A stretch of 64,000 bases of DNA from Shewanella sp. (lineage in GTDB: Bacteria > Pseudomonadota > Gammaproteobacteria > Enterobacterales > Shewanellaceae). The notes under the pieces were generated by a model. It made no database searches and was not told the DNA's origin. It saw nothing but the letters and a program-made list of their open reading frames with translations. The DNA lies in assembly GCA_028223395.1 (NCBI GenBank), contig JAOIUG010000002.1, positions 17,640 to 81,639 of the forward strand, in the 5' to 3' direction. This document shows positions 26,289 through 35,125 of this stretch, piece by piece. A program made the translations under genes and the position numbers. The stretch's first letter is position 1, and each line of letters begins with the position of its first letter.

Positions 26289-28601
26289 TTATTTATGGCC
26301 GTTAGAAAAGGTTGTCGTGTTATTACGGATCACAGCGGTACTTGTGCCAACGGCATAGAGTTCGGCAACTTGCGGTGGCTGAGTATCGATAAATTGGTTG
26401 TCAGTCAGCACAGTGATGGGCTCACCCGTGGTGTGTTCAATATTAATACCAGCGCTTTGTGTGAAGCTGTTGCCTCTGACACTTGCCACTTGAGTACCGT
26501 GTAAGTACAAACTTGCTTTTTGCTTGTTACGCTTGCCATTACCGACACTCGTTAGTTGGTTATCGTTGAAAATAAGGTGGGGGCCGAAGGTGCTTTCATC
26601 AGTGCCGCCACGATACAATTTAACCAGTGCGCCTTTGATATCAGTAAATTGGTTATTTTCGATGGTAAGGTATTCGGCGTTGTAAATACCTAAGTCGTCG
26701 CGCTCTTTATTGAGTCTGAATAGATCGCCGCTGATATGACTGAATCGATTATTGGCAATGGTGATATCTCGGGCAAATGCGCGTGCCCCAGAATCAAAGA
26801 AATGAAATGAATGGTTGATGTCTAGCTGACTAACATCACTATCTAACAAGCTAAATCGGTAGTTGGTTAACATGCCCCATTTGCTCGTTCTCACGACAGT
26901 ATTGCCAGCCGAATCTAAACTGTTTTCTCCAGATATCGTTAACCCGGCCAACTTTAAACTTCCGCCGTTTTGAATTTCAAATAAGGTTGGTCGGCTAAAA
27001 GTCAGTGTTGCTTGCTTGGACTGCTCAGACACAATACTCAGGGTTTTATTGATTTTGATGATTTTTTCAATTGCATAGTCACCGGCAGTCAAAACAATGG
27101 TGTCACCAGCGCTTGCAGTTTTAACAGCTGCTATTAATCCATTGCTGTTACTAACGGTATGGGCTTGGCCCGAATCAAATGCCACTTCTGGTTCGCGTTT
27201 CCGATACCAATTAACCCCTGTTGCGTCTTTAGCTATCGGGGTGAGCTGCTTGCTAGCACCGAAAGTTTCGTTGTGCTCGCTTGCCGAATAAAGCAAGCCA
27301 TTACTGGCACGTTCAAGTGATAGTTTGTCCGCTTTGATGCCTTGTTTGATGAGGTTATTATTTAATTGATTGGAGAGGTTGTCAGCAAACTCAATACCAC
27401 TGATATCATCAAAGATTGAAAACGGGGCTTGTGAATTACGGTTAACAAAAAGGTTGTGACTAAACTGTGAATTTAGTGGAATGGCAGAGCGCTCTTTATC
27501 ACTGCCAGCAGCAAGGTGTATGTGGTCAACATCGATAAAGCTGTTATGGCTTACATTGGCGTTGACGACTTGGTGATAACGGTTGATAGGCGAGTTAGGT
27601 ACACCATTCATCACAGTCAACCCACTGCCAAAACGGTAGCCTTTTAGCCCTTCTAAATAGTTGTTTGTCACGCTCTGGTCGCGATTGATTACCCGGATCC
27701 CGCCAGTGTGATCAACGCCATTACCAATAAATACGTTCTCACTAATGTTATTGCCGTTGCCGTGGCGCATTGTTAGGGTGCCGCGAGACTCAAAGAAGGT
27801 GTTGTTACGTAGAATATTGTTACCAGATTTAACCGAGATAATTTCTACTTCCCCATCGCAACGGTCAAAATAATTGTTCTCTACAACAGTGAATGAGTTG
27901 CTCATTGAATAGTGGCTGGTACCAATGCGCAGTGTTTCGCCGCCATTGGAGCCCAATATAGGGCGAGGGCCGAAGTAGTTATGATCAATTCTATGGTGAT
28001 TTTCTTGGCTTGCAGCGGTGTTGAGTTTTACTGCTAATGTGACCCCTTTATTTCGCTTTCCCACTAAATGGTTATGGTCGAATCGATTATGTTTGCCATA
28101 AATCGACACCCAAGAATCCGATTCATGGCGATCGGGGTTGTTGTAGTTGTCAATTACCACCTGGCTAACACGCGAATGGTTAGCAAGCTGATTTTTTGAA
28201 GTGCGAAAAGCAATGACTTCATTGCTTGGGGTGAATCCATCTTTAAAAACCAGACCTGAAACATGTAAGTACTTGCCGGAAAGTTTCAAATTGGACTGAC
28301 CGGTTAGGATAACTTGCCCCTGGGTTTGGGCTGACAGTGATACGGGAGCATTTTCGCGACCATTGCCAGTAAACACAATCTCAAAGTCAGCCCAAATGCC
28401 ATTGGCAAGAACGACATTATCACCGGCGGTGAGCTTGCTGACCGCTTGGCTGAATTCTTGTTGGTTAGTTACGGTGTAGGTTTCGGCATAAAGTGAGGCT
28501 GAACTTATACACGCCGCAATAAAGAGGGCGGTTTTAACTAAAACAGAAAGTGAAACCAATTTTCGTGTTAGTAGACTGTCAGCTTGATGATTTAATCGCA
28601 T
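26289..28601 (-). CDS. PL6-family alginate lyase, two-domain
   Basis: A 770-aa secreted right-handed beta-helix lyase. Residues about 40-450 form the chondroitinase-B-like catalytic domain: K258 in SVKSGN and R279 in TMRHGNG are 21 residues apart, the spacing of the catalytic Lys/Arg in PL6 enzymes such as AlyGC. A second beta-helix domain fills the C-terminal half, as in AlyGC. The signal region ends either at a lipobox-like IAAC (C31), which would make it a lipoprotein, or after SLYA. I chose ATG 28601 because the stretch to the GTG at 28643 is not needed for the signal peptide. It is first in the operon PL6-PL17-kdgF-MFS-kdgK. PL6 enzymes act on MG- or G-rich alginate; preference cannot be read here. 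Confidence 0.9.
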   Translation of the reverse strand: MRLNHQADSLLTRKLVSLSVLVKTALFIAACISSASLYAETYTVTNQQEFSQAVSKLTAGDNVVLANGIWADFEIVFTGNGRENAPVSLSAQTQGQVILTGQSNLKLSGKYLHVSGLVFKDGFTPSNEVIAFRTSKNQLANHSRVSQVVIDNYNNPDRHESDSWVSIYGKHNRFDHNHLVGKRNKGVTLAVKLNTAASQENHHRIDHNYFGPRPILGSNGGETLRIGTSHYSMSNSFTVVENNYFDRCDGEVEIISVKSGNNILRNNTFFESRGTLTMRHGNGNNISENVFIGNGVDHTGGIRVINRDQSVTNNYLEGLKGYRFGSGLTVMNGVPNSPINRYHQVVNANVSHNSFIDVDHIHLAAGSDKERSAIPLNSQFSHNLFVNRNSQAPFSIFDDISGIEFADNLSNQLNNNLIKQGIKADKLSLERASNGLLYSASEHNETFGASKQLTPIAKDATGVNWYRKREPEVAFDSGQAHTVSNSNGLIAAVKTASAGDTIVLTAGDYAIEKIIKINKTLSIVSEQSKQATLTFSRPTLFEIQNGGSLKLAGLTISGENSLDSAGNTVVRTSKWGMLTNYRFSLLDSDVSQLDINHSFHFFDSGARAFARDITIANNRFSHISGDLFRLNKERDDLGIYNAEYLTIENNQFTDIKGALVKLYRGGTDESTFGPHLIFNDNQLTSVGNGKRNKQKASLYLHGTQVASVRGNSFTQSAGINIEHTTGEPITVLTDNQFIDTQPPQVAELYAVGTSTAVIRNNTTTFSNGHK

Positions 28602-28769
28602 GAAAAATCTCTTTATTATTGTTGTCTGAGTAACCAACCTCACTGAGCCATTGGGCTACAGCTCGACCTATTAATCGTGATGCAGTAACTTAGTTGTCGA
28701 CTTATCGTTTGTTTACTAGTTGTTATTTCTTGTGGTTAACTCAACCTAAAATAAACAAAAAATTAACAG

Positions 28770-28824
28770 TGGTTAGACACTAACCAATTGCTATTATGGT
28801 TGTCAACCGATTTGTGTTACCAAT
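28770..28824. promoter_or_regulatory. Putative operators, lyase-operon side
   Basis: TGGTTA at 28770-28775 faces TAACCA at 28781-28786, a perfect 6-bp dyad with a 5-bp spacer. Next, TGTCAACC and TGTTACCAAT at 28801-28824 repeat the element at 17505-17528 (20 of 24 bases). The inner GGTTGTCAACC (28798-28808) is itself a palindrome. They lie 170-220 bp before the PL6 start and 180-230 bp before the regulator start. Confidence 0.6.
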
Positions 28825-28846
28825 TTTGAGGTGGTTTGGATTTATA

Positions 28847-28941
28847 GTTATTACCAATATTATTTGTTTTAGGCGGTGATTTGAGCGTGAAGTCGCAATG
28901 TTTCTGATGAAATAAAGCAAAATTCGGTTTGCGTTGGTAAT
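28847..28941. promoter_or_regulatory. Putative operators, regulator side
   Basis: GTTATTACCAAT at 28847-28858 and the facing TTGGTAAT at 28934-28941 are the same half-site type in opposite orientation, the second 60 bp before the regulator start. This suggests autoregulation. Confidence 0.5.
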
Positions 28942-29001
28942 GTAAATCGATATTATGGACTGTATAGAAATGTAAATGATTTAACAGTCTAAGGACTAGG
29001 T

Positions 29002-29745
29002 ATGAAGAGTCGGCGTATGTTTTGGCGCATAGTTGATGAGATTGAAACATCTATTGTTAACGGTGAATATGCACCTGGTAGTCGTTTGCCGCCGGAAAGA
29101 GAGTTAGCTGAGAAATTTGATGTGAGTCGCCCGACAATACGTGAGGCGATTATTGCGTTAGAAGTTCGCGAGAAGATAGAAGTTAAAACAGGTTCTGGCG
29201 TATATGTCTTACATTCAGCAGCGACATCGGACCCGAAGAGTAAGGTTAATGCTTTCGAACTGACCCAAGCGCGTGCGTTGGTTGAAGGTGAAATTGCCGC
29301 ACTTGCAGCGAAAACGATAACCGCACAAGAGCTTATCGAATTACAGAAAACACTGACGATGATGGAAAACAGCTCATATGTAGAAGAAGCAGATGAAATG
29401 TTCCATCAGATTATTGCCGGCGCTACCCGTAACAGTGCTTTGATCAATTCTTTCCAGAATCTGTGGGCACTGAGAACCTCTAGTCAAGACATTATCGTTG
29501 ATTACAACAGCGTGTGTAGCAAGGATAACCAAAAGACGTTGGATGAGCATACTGCCATTTATGAAGCGCTGATGGCCGGCGATGCGTCGTTAGCTAGGCA
29601 AGCAATGCATAGTCACTTTAATCGACTTATCAATGTGTTATTTGACACCGTTGAAGCACAAGCATTAGAAGAAGTTAGACGTAAAAATAGTGAAAAACGC
29701 GATTTATATTCGATCAATAACTTAGTCAATCGAACCGCAGAGTAA
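29002..29745 (+). CDS. FadR-type GntR transcriptional regulator of the alginate locus
   Basis: A 247-aa DNA-binding protein. The N-terminal winged helix-turn-helix (about residues 5-70) has the GntR signature GSRLPPERELAEKFDVSRPT; the C-terminal FCD ligand domain (about 85-230) keeps the metal-site residues in EMFHQI, DEHTAIYEAL and HSHFNRL. ATG 29002 is preceded by AAGGACTAGG. Its divergent position to the lyase operon and the half-sites of TTGGTAA type in every promoter region of the locus make it the likely repressor, released by KDG, DEH or a related acid; this is inference from context. Confidence 0.9.
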   Translation: MKSRRMFWRIVDEIETSIVNGEYAPGSRLPPERELAEKFDVSRPTIREAIIALEVREKIEVKTGSGVYVLHSAATSDPKSKVNAFELTQARALVEGEIAALAAKTITAQELIELQKTLTMMENSSYVEEADEMFHQIIAGATRNSALINSFQNLWALRTSSQDIIVDYNSVCSKDNQKTLDEHTAIYEALMAGDASLARQAMHSHFNRLINVLFDTVEAQALEEVRRKNSEKRDLYSINNLVNRTAE

Positions 29746-29800
29746 ATTGTGTTACTGATGATGCTATTGGGCTCGCCTTGAGTATTAACCAAGTGGTCAT

Positions 29801-29819
29801 TAGGGGCTGTTGATCTTTC
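29801..29819 (+). repeat. 19-bp repeat, copy 1
   Basis: TAGGGGCTGTTGATCTTTC is identical at 61701-61719 in the same orientation. Flanks differ on both sides. It resembles the end of a mobile element; no complete element is attached. Confidence 0.6.
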
Positions 29820-29873
29820 ACGGTTTTTTTGCCTGCCCTAAGGTGAGCTTAGGGTGAGGTGGACAATCTAATT

Positions 29874-29902
29874 AAGGCCATCAGTGATGATGGCCTTTTT
29901 GT
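29874..29902. terminator. Terminator between GntR gene and M28 peptidase gene
   Basis: AAGGCCATCA and TGATGGCCTT form a perfect 10-bp stem with a GTGA loop and a T tract on the + strand. It ends the regulator transcript and may also serve the convergent peptidase gene. Confidence 0.8.
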
Positions 29903-29952
29903 TATAGAGGTTAAACTGCAAGCTCGACGACTTGCGCAAAGCTGGTTTATCG

Positions 29953-31356
29953 TTACTTTTTTGCGGGTACAGGACGAAGATCTAATTCAGATTGTGCCAT
30001 TAGGTAAGCAAACTGAGCGTAAGCTGCGACGTTTTGTTTAAGTGCATCGGGCTCAATTTTATCTAACGTATCATTGGGTGTGTGGTGGTAATCAAAGTAA
30101 TCTGTACCATCTTGCCTTAACGAAGCGACAGGAACACCAAGAGAAGGTAGCATGGAGATATCTGGCCCACCAGAGGCGGTGTTATTGCCAAGAGTTACCC
30201 CATTATGAGTCATTGTTGAAGCGAGTGTGAGTAATTGAGGGTAGGCGCTGTCACTGGTTTTAAAGTCCACTTGGTAGATCCGCCCTGCGCCAAAATCAGA
30301 TTCAGCTGCAATGTAATGCTGCGCTAACTCAGATTGATGGGCCTTGGCATATGCTTTACCACCAATCAGGCCAACTTCTTCAGCTGCATACAATACCACT
30401 CTAACAGTGCGAGCAGGCTTGACTGGGAGATCTTGGATAAGCTTGCCAGCAGCAGTGACAATCGCCACGCCAGCGCCGTCATCAATGGCTCCAGTGCCTT
30501 CATCCCACGAGTCAAGGTGAGCACCGATCAGGACTATCTCTTCCGGTTTACTGGATCCTGTCACTTCAGCAATTACATTATATGAAGTTGCAAAGCCTTG
30601 GTTTTGTGATGATAGTTGCAAGTTAATGCTGATGTTTTCATTACGTTTTAACATTGCGTTTATCAAGTCTGCATCAGGGCTGGACATCGCAGCTGCAGGA
30701 ATTTTGGTCACTCCCTCTTTATATCTCATCATACCGGTATGGGCCATGCGATCATGATCAGTACCAATAGAGCGGATCATGATCGCGACAGCGCCTTTTT
30801 CTGCTGCAGCAATGGCACCTCGAGAGCGGCCACCGACACTTTTTCCGTACCCTTTACCAGCAATATGGCGTTCAGTACGTTGATCAATAAAGACTATCTT
30901 GCCCTGTACGCTCTTAGGATCCGCCTGTTTTAATGCGGCGAGATCATCAAAGCGAATGATGCGCGCTTCAATGCCCTTTTCGGGAGTGGCAATACTGCCG
31001 CCTAGCGCGGTGATCACTAACGGTTGTGGATAAGGGGCTGTAATGGAAGCTTTTGCTTCCCCTCGATGCCATATAGGGACTTGCACAGGCTCTTTGTAGA
31101 CTTTATCAAACCCCAGTGAGTTCAATGTCGACTCGGCCCATTGTACAGCCACAAGATCTTGCTCACTGCCTGCGAGCCTAGGCCCGACTTCAACGGTTAG
31201 CGATTCAACCAGCTCATAAGCTTGGTTTGTGCTCAGCGCTTGTTGCTGAAGTTGCATCGCAACGTGATCGTTTTGCTGATTGAGAGATTGAGCTTGGCAA
31301 CCTAGCAAATTGAAGATAAACGCACCGACTGCCATCTTTTTATAATTTGTTTTCAT
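29953..31356 (-). CDS. M28-family zinc aminopeptidase lipoprotein
   Basis: A 467-aa secreted peptidase. The N-terminal lipobox LLGC (C20) predicts a lipoprotein. A protease-associated (PA) domain spans about residues 130-240, and the M28 catalytic domain (about 260-450) carries metal ligands in GAHLDSWDEGTGAIDDGAG, the catalytic AAEEVG, ESDFGAG and the final YHHTPNDT. It is a probable exopeptidase of the carboxypeptidase Q / plasma glutamate carboxypeptidase kind, releasing amino acids from peptides at the cell envelope. It has no link with the alginate genes apart from position. The exact specificity is open. Confidence 0.9.
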   Translation of the reverse strand: MKTNYKKMAVGAFIFNLLGCQAQSLNQQNDHVAMQLQQQALSTNQAYELVESLTVEVGPRLAGSEQDLVAVQWAESTLNSLGFDKVYKEPVQVPIWHRGEAKASITAPYPQPLVITALGGSIATPEKGIEARIIRFDDLAALKQADPKSVQGKIVFIDQRTERHIAGKGYGKSVGGRSRGAIAAAEKGAVAIMIRSIGTDHDRMAHTGMMRYKEGVTKIPAAAMSSPDADLINAMLKRNENISINLQLSSQNQGFATSYNVIAEVTGSSKPEEIVLIGAHLDSWDEGTGAIDDGAGVAIVTAAGKLIQDLPVKPARTVRVVLYAAEEVGLIGGKAYAKAHQSELAQHYIAAESDFGAGRIYQVDFKTSDSAYPQLLTLASTMTHNGVTLGNNTASGGPDISMLPSLGVPVASLRQDGTDYFDYHHTPNDTLDKIEPDALKQNVAAYAQFAYLMAQSELDLRPVPAKK

Positions 31357-31491
31357 TATTTTCCTTTATTTTTAATACTTATGTCCCACTTTTTAAAACA
31401 ATCTAGCAAAAAGTGTGCTTTATGTCCCGACTATATCTGTAAGGCAACGCTATATTAGTGCGTCAGTTTGTTTTAGGAGATATAGCTCGTA

Positions 31492-31797
31492 ATGAATATA
31501 GAATTAATGCAGCAACGAGCAGACCATGCCGTTGTATTATTGAAGGCGATGGCGAATGAACGTCGTTTGTTTATCTTGTGCTACCTGCTTAATGAAGGTG
31601 AAATGTGTGTAGGTGAAATGAACAAGAAATTGGGGTTAAGTCAGTCAGCACTCTCTCAGCACCTTGCATGGTTACGTAAAGATAATTTGGTTGAAACGCG
31701 TAAAGAAGCTCAAACAGTGTATTACTCGTTAAAGAGTGCTGAAGTTGCAGAGATCATTAAGCTACTTAATGATATGTACGGTGATAGTGTTGTTTAA
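31492..31797 (+). CDS. ArsR/SmtB-family transcriptional regulator
   Basis: A 101-aa winged helix-turn-helix repressor: ANERRLFILCYLL (helix 2-3), LGLSQSALSQHLAWLRKDNLV (recognition helix) and EAQTVYYSL (wing). Cysteines are C30 and C39 only; the metal-binding ELCVCDL pair of ArsR is reduced to EMCVGEM, so it may be non-metal-sensing like HlyU, or sense redox or sulfur. A TAGGAG site lies about 12 nt before the ATG, rather far. It is monocistronic with a strong terminator and has no obvious target beside it. Confidence 0.87.
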   Translation: MNIELMQQRADHAVVLLKAMANERRLFILCYLLNEGEMCVGEMNKKLGLSQSALSQHLAWLRKDNLVETRKEAQTVYYSLKSAEVAEIIKLLNDMYGDSVV

Positions 31798-31891
31798 GTC
31801 GGTGTATTGCTGAGCTTAATAAGCTGGAAAGTACGCTAGAGTGTAGCTCAAATAATGGGCGAAGGATTGTACGAGCATTGTTTTGCGTTGT

Positions 31892-31920
31892 AAATAGAGA
31901 GCTAGGCTCTCTATTTTTTT
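31892..31920 (+). terminator. Terminator after arsR-type gene
   Basis: An 11-bp perfect stem (AAATAGAGAGC with GCTCTCTATTT) with a 3-nt loop and T7. Confidence 0.85.
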
Positions 31921-31966
31921 ATCTACGATAGTGAAATAACGCTGACACAGTTGATTGCAGATATAA

Positions 31967-31990
31967 AAAAACCGGCCTAGGCCGGTTTTT
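31967..31990. terminator. Terminator after rpsT
   Basis: The palindrome AAAAACCGGCC TAGG... with GGCCGGTTTTT gives a GC-rich stem flanked by A and T tracts, about 20 bp beyond the rpsT stop on the - strand. Confidence 0.85.
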
Positions 31991-32009
31991 AATTGCTTTA
32001 CACTAAAAC

Positions 32010-32276
32010 TTAAGCAGCAAGTGCTTTAATTTTAGCATTCAAGCGTGACTTATAACGAGCAGCCTTATTCTTATGAATAAGACCTTTAGTCGCCATACGG
32101 TCAACAATTGGTTGTGCTGTTACGAAAGCAGCTTTCGCTGAATCGTGATCACCTGCATTGATTGCAGCGATTACTTTTTTTACGTAAGTACGTAGCATTG
32201 AGCTACGGCTTGCGTTGTGCTGACGACGCTTCTCAGACTGAAGCGCGCGCTTCTTTGCAGACTTGCTATTAGCCAA
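32010..32276 (-). CDS. rpsT: 30S ribosomal protein S20
   Basis: An 88-aa very basic three-helix protein beginning [18 protein letters not shown], binding 16S rRNA early in 30S assembly. The start codon is TTG, with TAGGAG 8 nt upstream. E. coli rpsT also uses UUG, and there the poor start is part of autogenous control of translation by S20, so the same control is likely here. It is divergent from murJ, in the order also found in Pseudomonas. Confidence 0.97.
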   Translation of the reverse strand: MANSKSAKKRALQSEKRRQHNASRSSMLRTYVKKVIAAINAGDHDSAKAAFVTAQPIVDRMATKGLIHKNKAARYKSRLNAKIKALAA

Positions 32277-32534
32277 GGTGCAACTCCTAAAACTGGGTTT
32301 GGTATTTTTAAGGTCGAGGAATATGCCTTATTTATGTCACTTTGTCAATGACAATGATTGAATCAGTTCAATGAACTCAAAATAATTCAACCAACTTGGC
32401 TATCTTCAACCTAACTCATGTAATATGGTGCGCAATTCTAGCAGGTATTGCTTTGCGACAATAGAGGTAAGCGCTATTTTGTGCGCAATATCGCCTAAGT
32501 ATTTTAGCTCTGGTAACTAAGAGCAGGGGACATT

Positions 32535-34094
32535 TTGAGTAAAAAACTATTTCGTTCTGGCATGATTGTCAGCGCCATGACACTCATTTCAAGAGTATTA
32601 GGTTTGGTTCGTGACGTGGTTATCGCGAATATTATGGGCGCTGGAAGTAGCGCAGACGTGTTCTTTTTTGCGAACAAAATCCCTAATTTTTTAAGGCGAT
32701 TATTTGCCGAAGGAGCTTTTGCACAAGCCTTTGTCCCAGTATTAACGGAGTATCAAGAAAAAAACAGCGCTGAAGAAGTGCGTGAGCTGCTTGCCAAAGT
32801 GGCAGGAACATTAGGTGTTTTGGTGAGTGTGGTAACGTTACTTGGGGTTATCGCCTCCCCGGTATTGGCCGCACTGTTTGGTGGTGGTTGGTTTCTAGCT
32901 TGGTTAAATGATGCGCCTAATGGTGAAAAATTTGAACTGGCTTCTTTAATGTTAAAAATTACCTTCCCTTACCTTTGGTTTATCACCTTTACAGCTTTAG
33001 CGGGCTCAATTTTAAACACCCGTGGTCGTTTTGCTGTCTCAGCTTTTACTCCTGTTTTTCTTAACATTGCGATGATTGTTGCCGCTATTTTTATTGCACC
33101 TAAGCTAGCGCAACCTGAAATCGGGTTGGCGTGGGGCGTATTTTTTGGCGGTTTGATCCAGTTTTTATTTCAAATTCCATTCCTATTACGTGAAAAAGCA
33201 GTGGTAAAACCCAGCTGGGGTTGGCGCCATCCTGGTGTGACTAAAATTAGAACCTTAATGATCCCGGCACTGTTTGGTGTTTCAGTGTCACAGATCAATT
33301 TACTGTTCGATACATTTATAGCGAGCTTCTTAATGACCGGATCCATTAGCTGGCTTTATTACTCAGATCGATTGCTTGAATTTCCATTAGGGTTATTTGG
33401 AATTGCCATTGCTACGGTGATTTTACCTGCATTATCAAAGCGTCATGTTAACGCTGAAAGTCACGCGTTTTCCCGCACCATGGATTGGGGAGTGAGGGCG
33501 ATTTTATTGTTAGGTTTTCCAGCGATGTGTGGCCTGATTATTTTGGCAAAACCGATGTTAATGGTGTTATTTATGCGTGGGGCGTTTACATATAGTGATG
33601 TTGAAATGGCCTCATATAGCTTAATGGCATACGGGAGCGGTTTACTGAGCTTTATGCTTATTAAAATTTTAGCGCCGGGCTACTATTCACGCCAAGACAC
33701 CAAAACGCCTGTGCGCTACGGCATTATTGCGATGGTCAGTAACATGGGGTTCAACCTTATTTTTGCGGTGCCATTTGGTTATGTCGGTTTGGCAATTGCG
33801 ACCTCGTTATCGGCGCTGTTAAATGCCAGTTTGTTGTACATAGGACTGCATAAAGCCAATGTGTATCGTTTAACTTTGCCTACGTTGATGTTTGCCGCCA
33901 AAACGCTGTTTGCGGCGTTGATTATGATGTTCACTATCTTCTATATAGAGCCCCCTATTGAAGCTTGGTTAGATTTTTCATTGTTTGAACGGGGTGTCAC
34001 GTTGCTGAAATTGATTGCTACGGCAGCAATTTGTTATTTTATTTGCTTAGTTTGCTTCGGAATTCGCCCTTGGAAGATGAAAGCTGCTGTTTGA
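32535..34094 (+). CDS. murJ: Lipid II flippase MurJ
   Basis: A 519-aa inner-membrane protein with about 14 hydrophobic segments of the MOP superfamily, moving lipid II across the membrane for cell-wall synthesis. The N-terminus contains the MurJ signature TLISRVLGLVRDVVIA and the FANKIPNFLRRLFAEGAF stretch with conserved Arg residues near 55; APGYYSRQDTKTPVR near 390 is also typical. The start is TTG at 32535 with AGGGGA upstream; no better start is available nearby. First gene of a run leading to ribF and ileS. Confidence 0.96.
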   Translation: MSKKLFRSGMIVSAMTLISRVLGLVRDVVIANIMGAGSSADVFFFANKIPNFLRRLFAEGAFAQAFVPVLTEYQEKNSAEEVRELLAKVAGTLGVLVSVVTLLGVIASPVLAALFGGGWFLAWLNDAPNGEKFELASLMLKITFPYLWFITFTALAGSILNTRGRFAVSAFTPVFLNIAMIVAAIFIAPKLAQPEIGLAWGVFFGGLIQFLFQIPFLLREKAVVKPSWGWRHPGVTKIRTLMIPALFGVSVSQINLLFDTFIASFLMTGSISWLYYSDRLLEFPLGLFGIAIATVILPALSKRHVNAESHAFSRTMDWGVRAILLLGFPAMCGLIILAKPMLMVLFMRGAFTYSDVEMASYSLMAYGSGLLSFMLIKILAPGYYSRQDTKTPVRYGIIAMVSNMGFNLIFAVPFGYVGLAIATSLSALLNASLLYIGLHKANVYRLTLPTLMFAAKTLFAALIMMFTIFYIEPPIEAWLDFSLFERGVTLLKLIATAAICYFICLVCFGIRPWKMKAAV

Positions 34095-34159
34095 GTGCTG
34101 ATTATCAAGTCTAGCTGGTATATAATCCGCCCATTTATTCACATGTGTCGTGTAAGATA

Positions 34160-35095
34160 ATGGAATTGATCCGCGGGATTCATAATATTTTACCTAAGCA
34201 CCATGGTTGCGTATTAACTATCGGCAATTTCGATGGTGTGCACCGTGGTCATGCTGAGGTGCTTAATCGGTTGGTTGAAAAAGCGGCGCATTTGGATTTA
34301 CCGGCAGTAGTGATGACATTTGAGCCGCAGCCTCAGGAGTTTTTCTTAGGTGATAATGCGCCAGCAAGGCTGAGTTTGCTGCGTGATAAAGCCATGCTGC
34401 TTGACGAGTTATCCATTGACCGTATGCTTTGTATTAATTTCAATAAAAAATTTGCTGACTTTACCGCAGATGAATTTGTTGAACAGTTATTAGTCAAAGC
34501 GCTGGGGATCAAATATCTGGTAGTAGGTGATGATTTTTGCTTTGGTAAACAACGTCAAGGTAACTTTGATATGCTGCGTCAAGCTGGTGAAAAGTATGGT
34601 TTTGCAGTGGTGAGCACCCAAAGTTTTATGCTGGGTGATACGCGCGTGAGTTCGACAGCGATCAGGCAGTTGCTCGCCAAAGGAAACCTTGAGCAAGCTC
34701 GGCGATTACTCGGGCATCCATTTATGCTGAGCGGTAAAGTTGCACATGGTCAGAAAATAGGACGAACCATTGGTTTTCCTACCGCTAATATTGCACTTAA
34801 ACGCAAAGTCACTCCGGTAAGAGGCGTGTTTGCAGTTAAGCTTTATTGGGATAATAGTGATATATATGACGGCGTAGCTAACGTCGGATTTAGGCCAACA
34901 GTGAGCGGCCAAATATGTCAATTAGAAGTCCACTTATTTGATTTTGAAGGTGATCTTTATGGTCAAACCGTTGAGGTCGAATTAGTGGCAAAGATTAGAG
35001 ACGAGCAGCCATTTGGATCACTCGATGCGCTGAAAAGACAAATTAAAAATGATGCTGACAAAGCGAGAGCTTTGCTCGGTAGCGATGCAGGCTAA
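34160..35095 (+). CDS. ribF: Bifunctional riboflavin kinase / FAD synthetase
   Basis: Makes FMN and then FAD. The 311-aa product has the N-terminal FMN adenylyltransferase (IGNFDGVHRGH near residue 22, SSTAIRQLL near 158) and the C-terminal flavokinase (GRTIGFPTANI near 200, and GVANVGFRPT). I chose ATG 34160 (MELIRGIHNI), which matches the usual RibF start; a GTG 15 bases earlier is in frame but not needed. It lies 66 bp after murJ and 30 bp before ileS, as in other gammaproteobacteria. Confidence 0.96.
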   Translation: MELIRGIHNILPKHHGCVLTIGNFDGVHRGHAEVLNRLVEKAAHLDLPAVVMTFEPQPQEFFLGDNAPARLSLLRDKAMLLDELSIDRMLCINFNKKFADFTADEFVEQLLVKALGIKYLVVGDDFCFGKQRQGNFDMLRQAGEKYGFAVVSTQSFMLGDTRVSSTAIRQLLAKGNLEQARRLLGHPFMLSGKVAHGQKIGRTIGFPTANIALKRKVTPVRGVFAVKLYWDNSDIYDGVANVGFRPTVSGQICQLEVHLFDFEGDLYGQTVEVELVAKIRDEQPFGSLDALKRQIKNDADKARALLGSDAG

Positions 35096-35125
35096 TAGCT
35101 TAGCGAACAAAACGGTAAAGGGTTA

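Larger units (their letters stand above)
28602..29001. other. Divergent control region, lyase operon / GntR regulator
   Basis: About 400 bp without a gene between the PL6 start and the regulator start. It holds both promoters and at least four operator-like elements, listed separately. Both transcripts are therefore probably controlled by the regulator encoded at its right edge. Confidence 0.7.
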
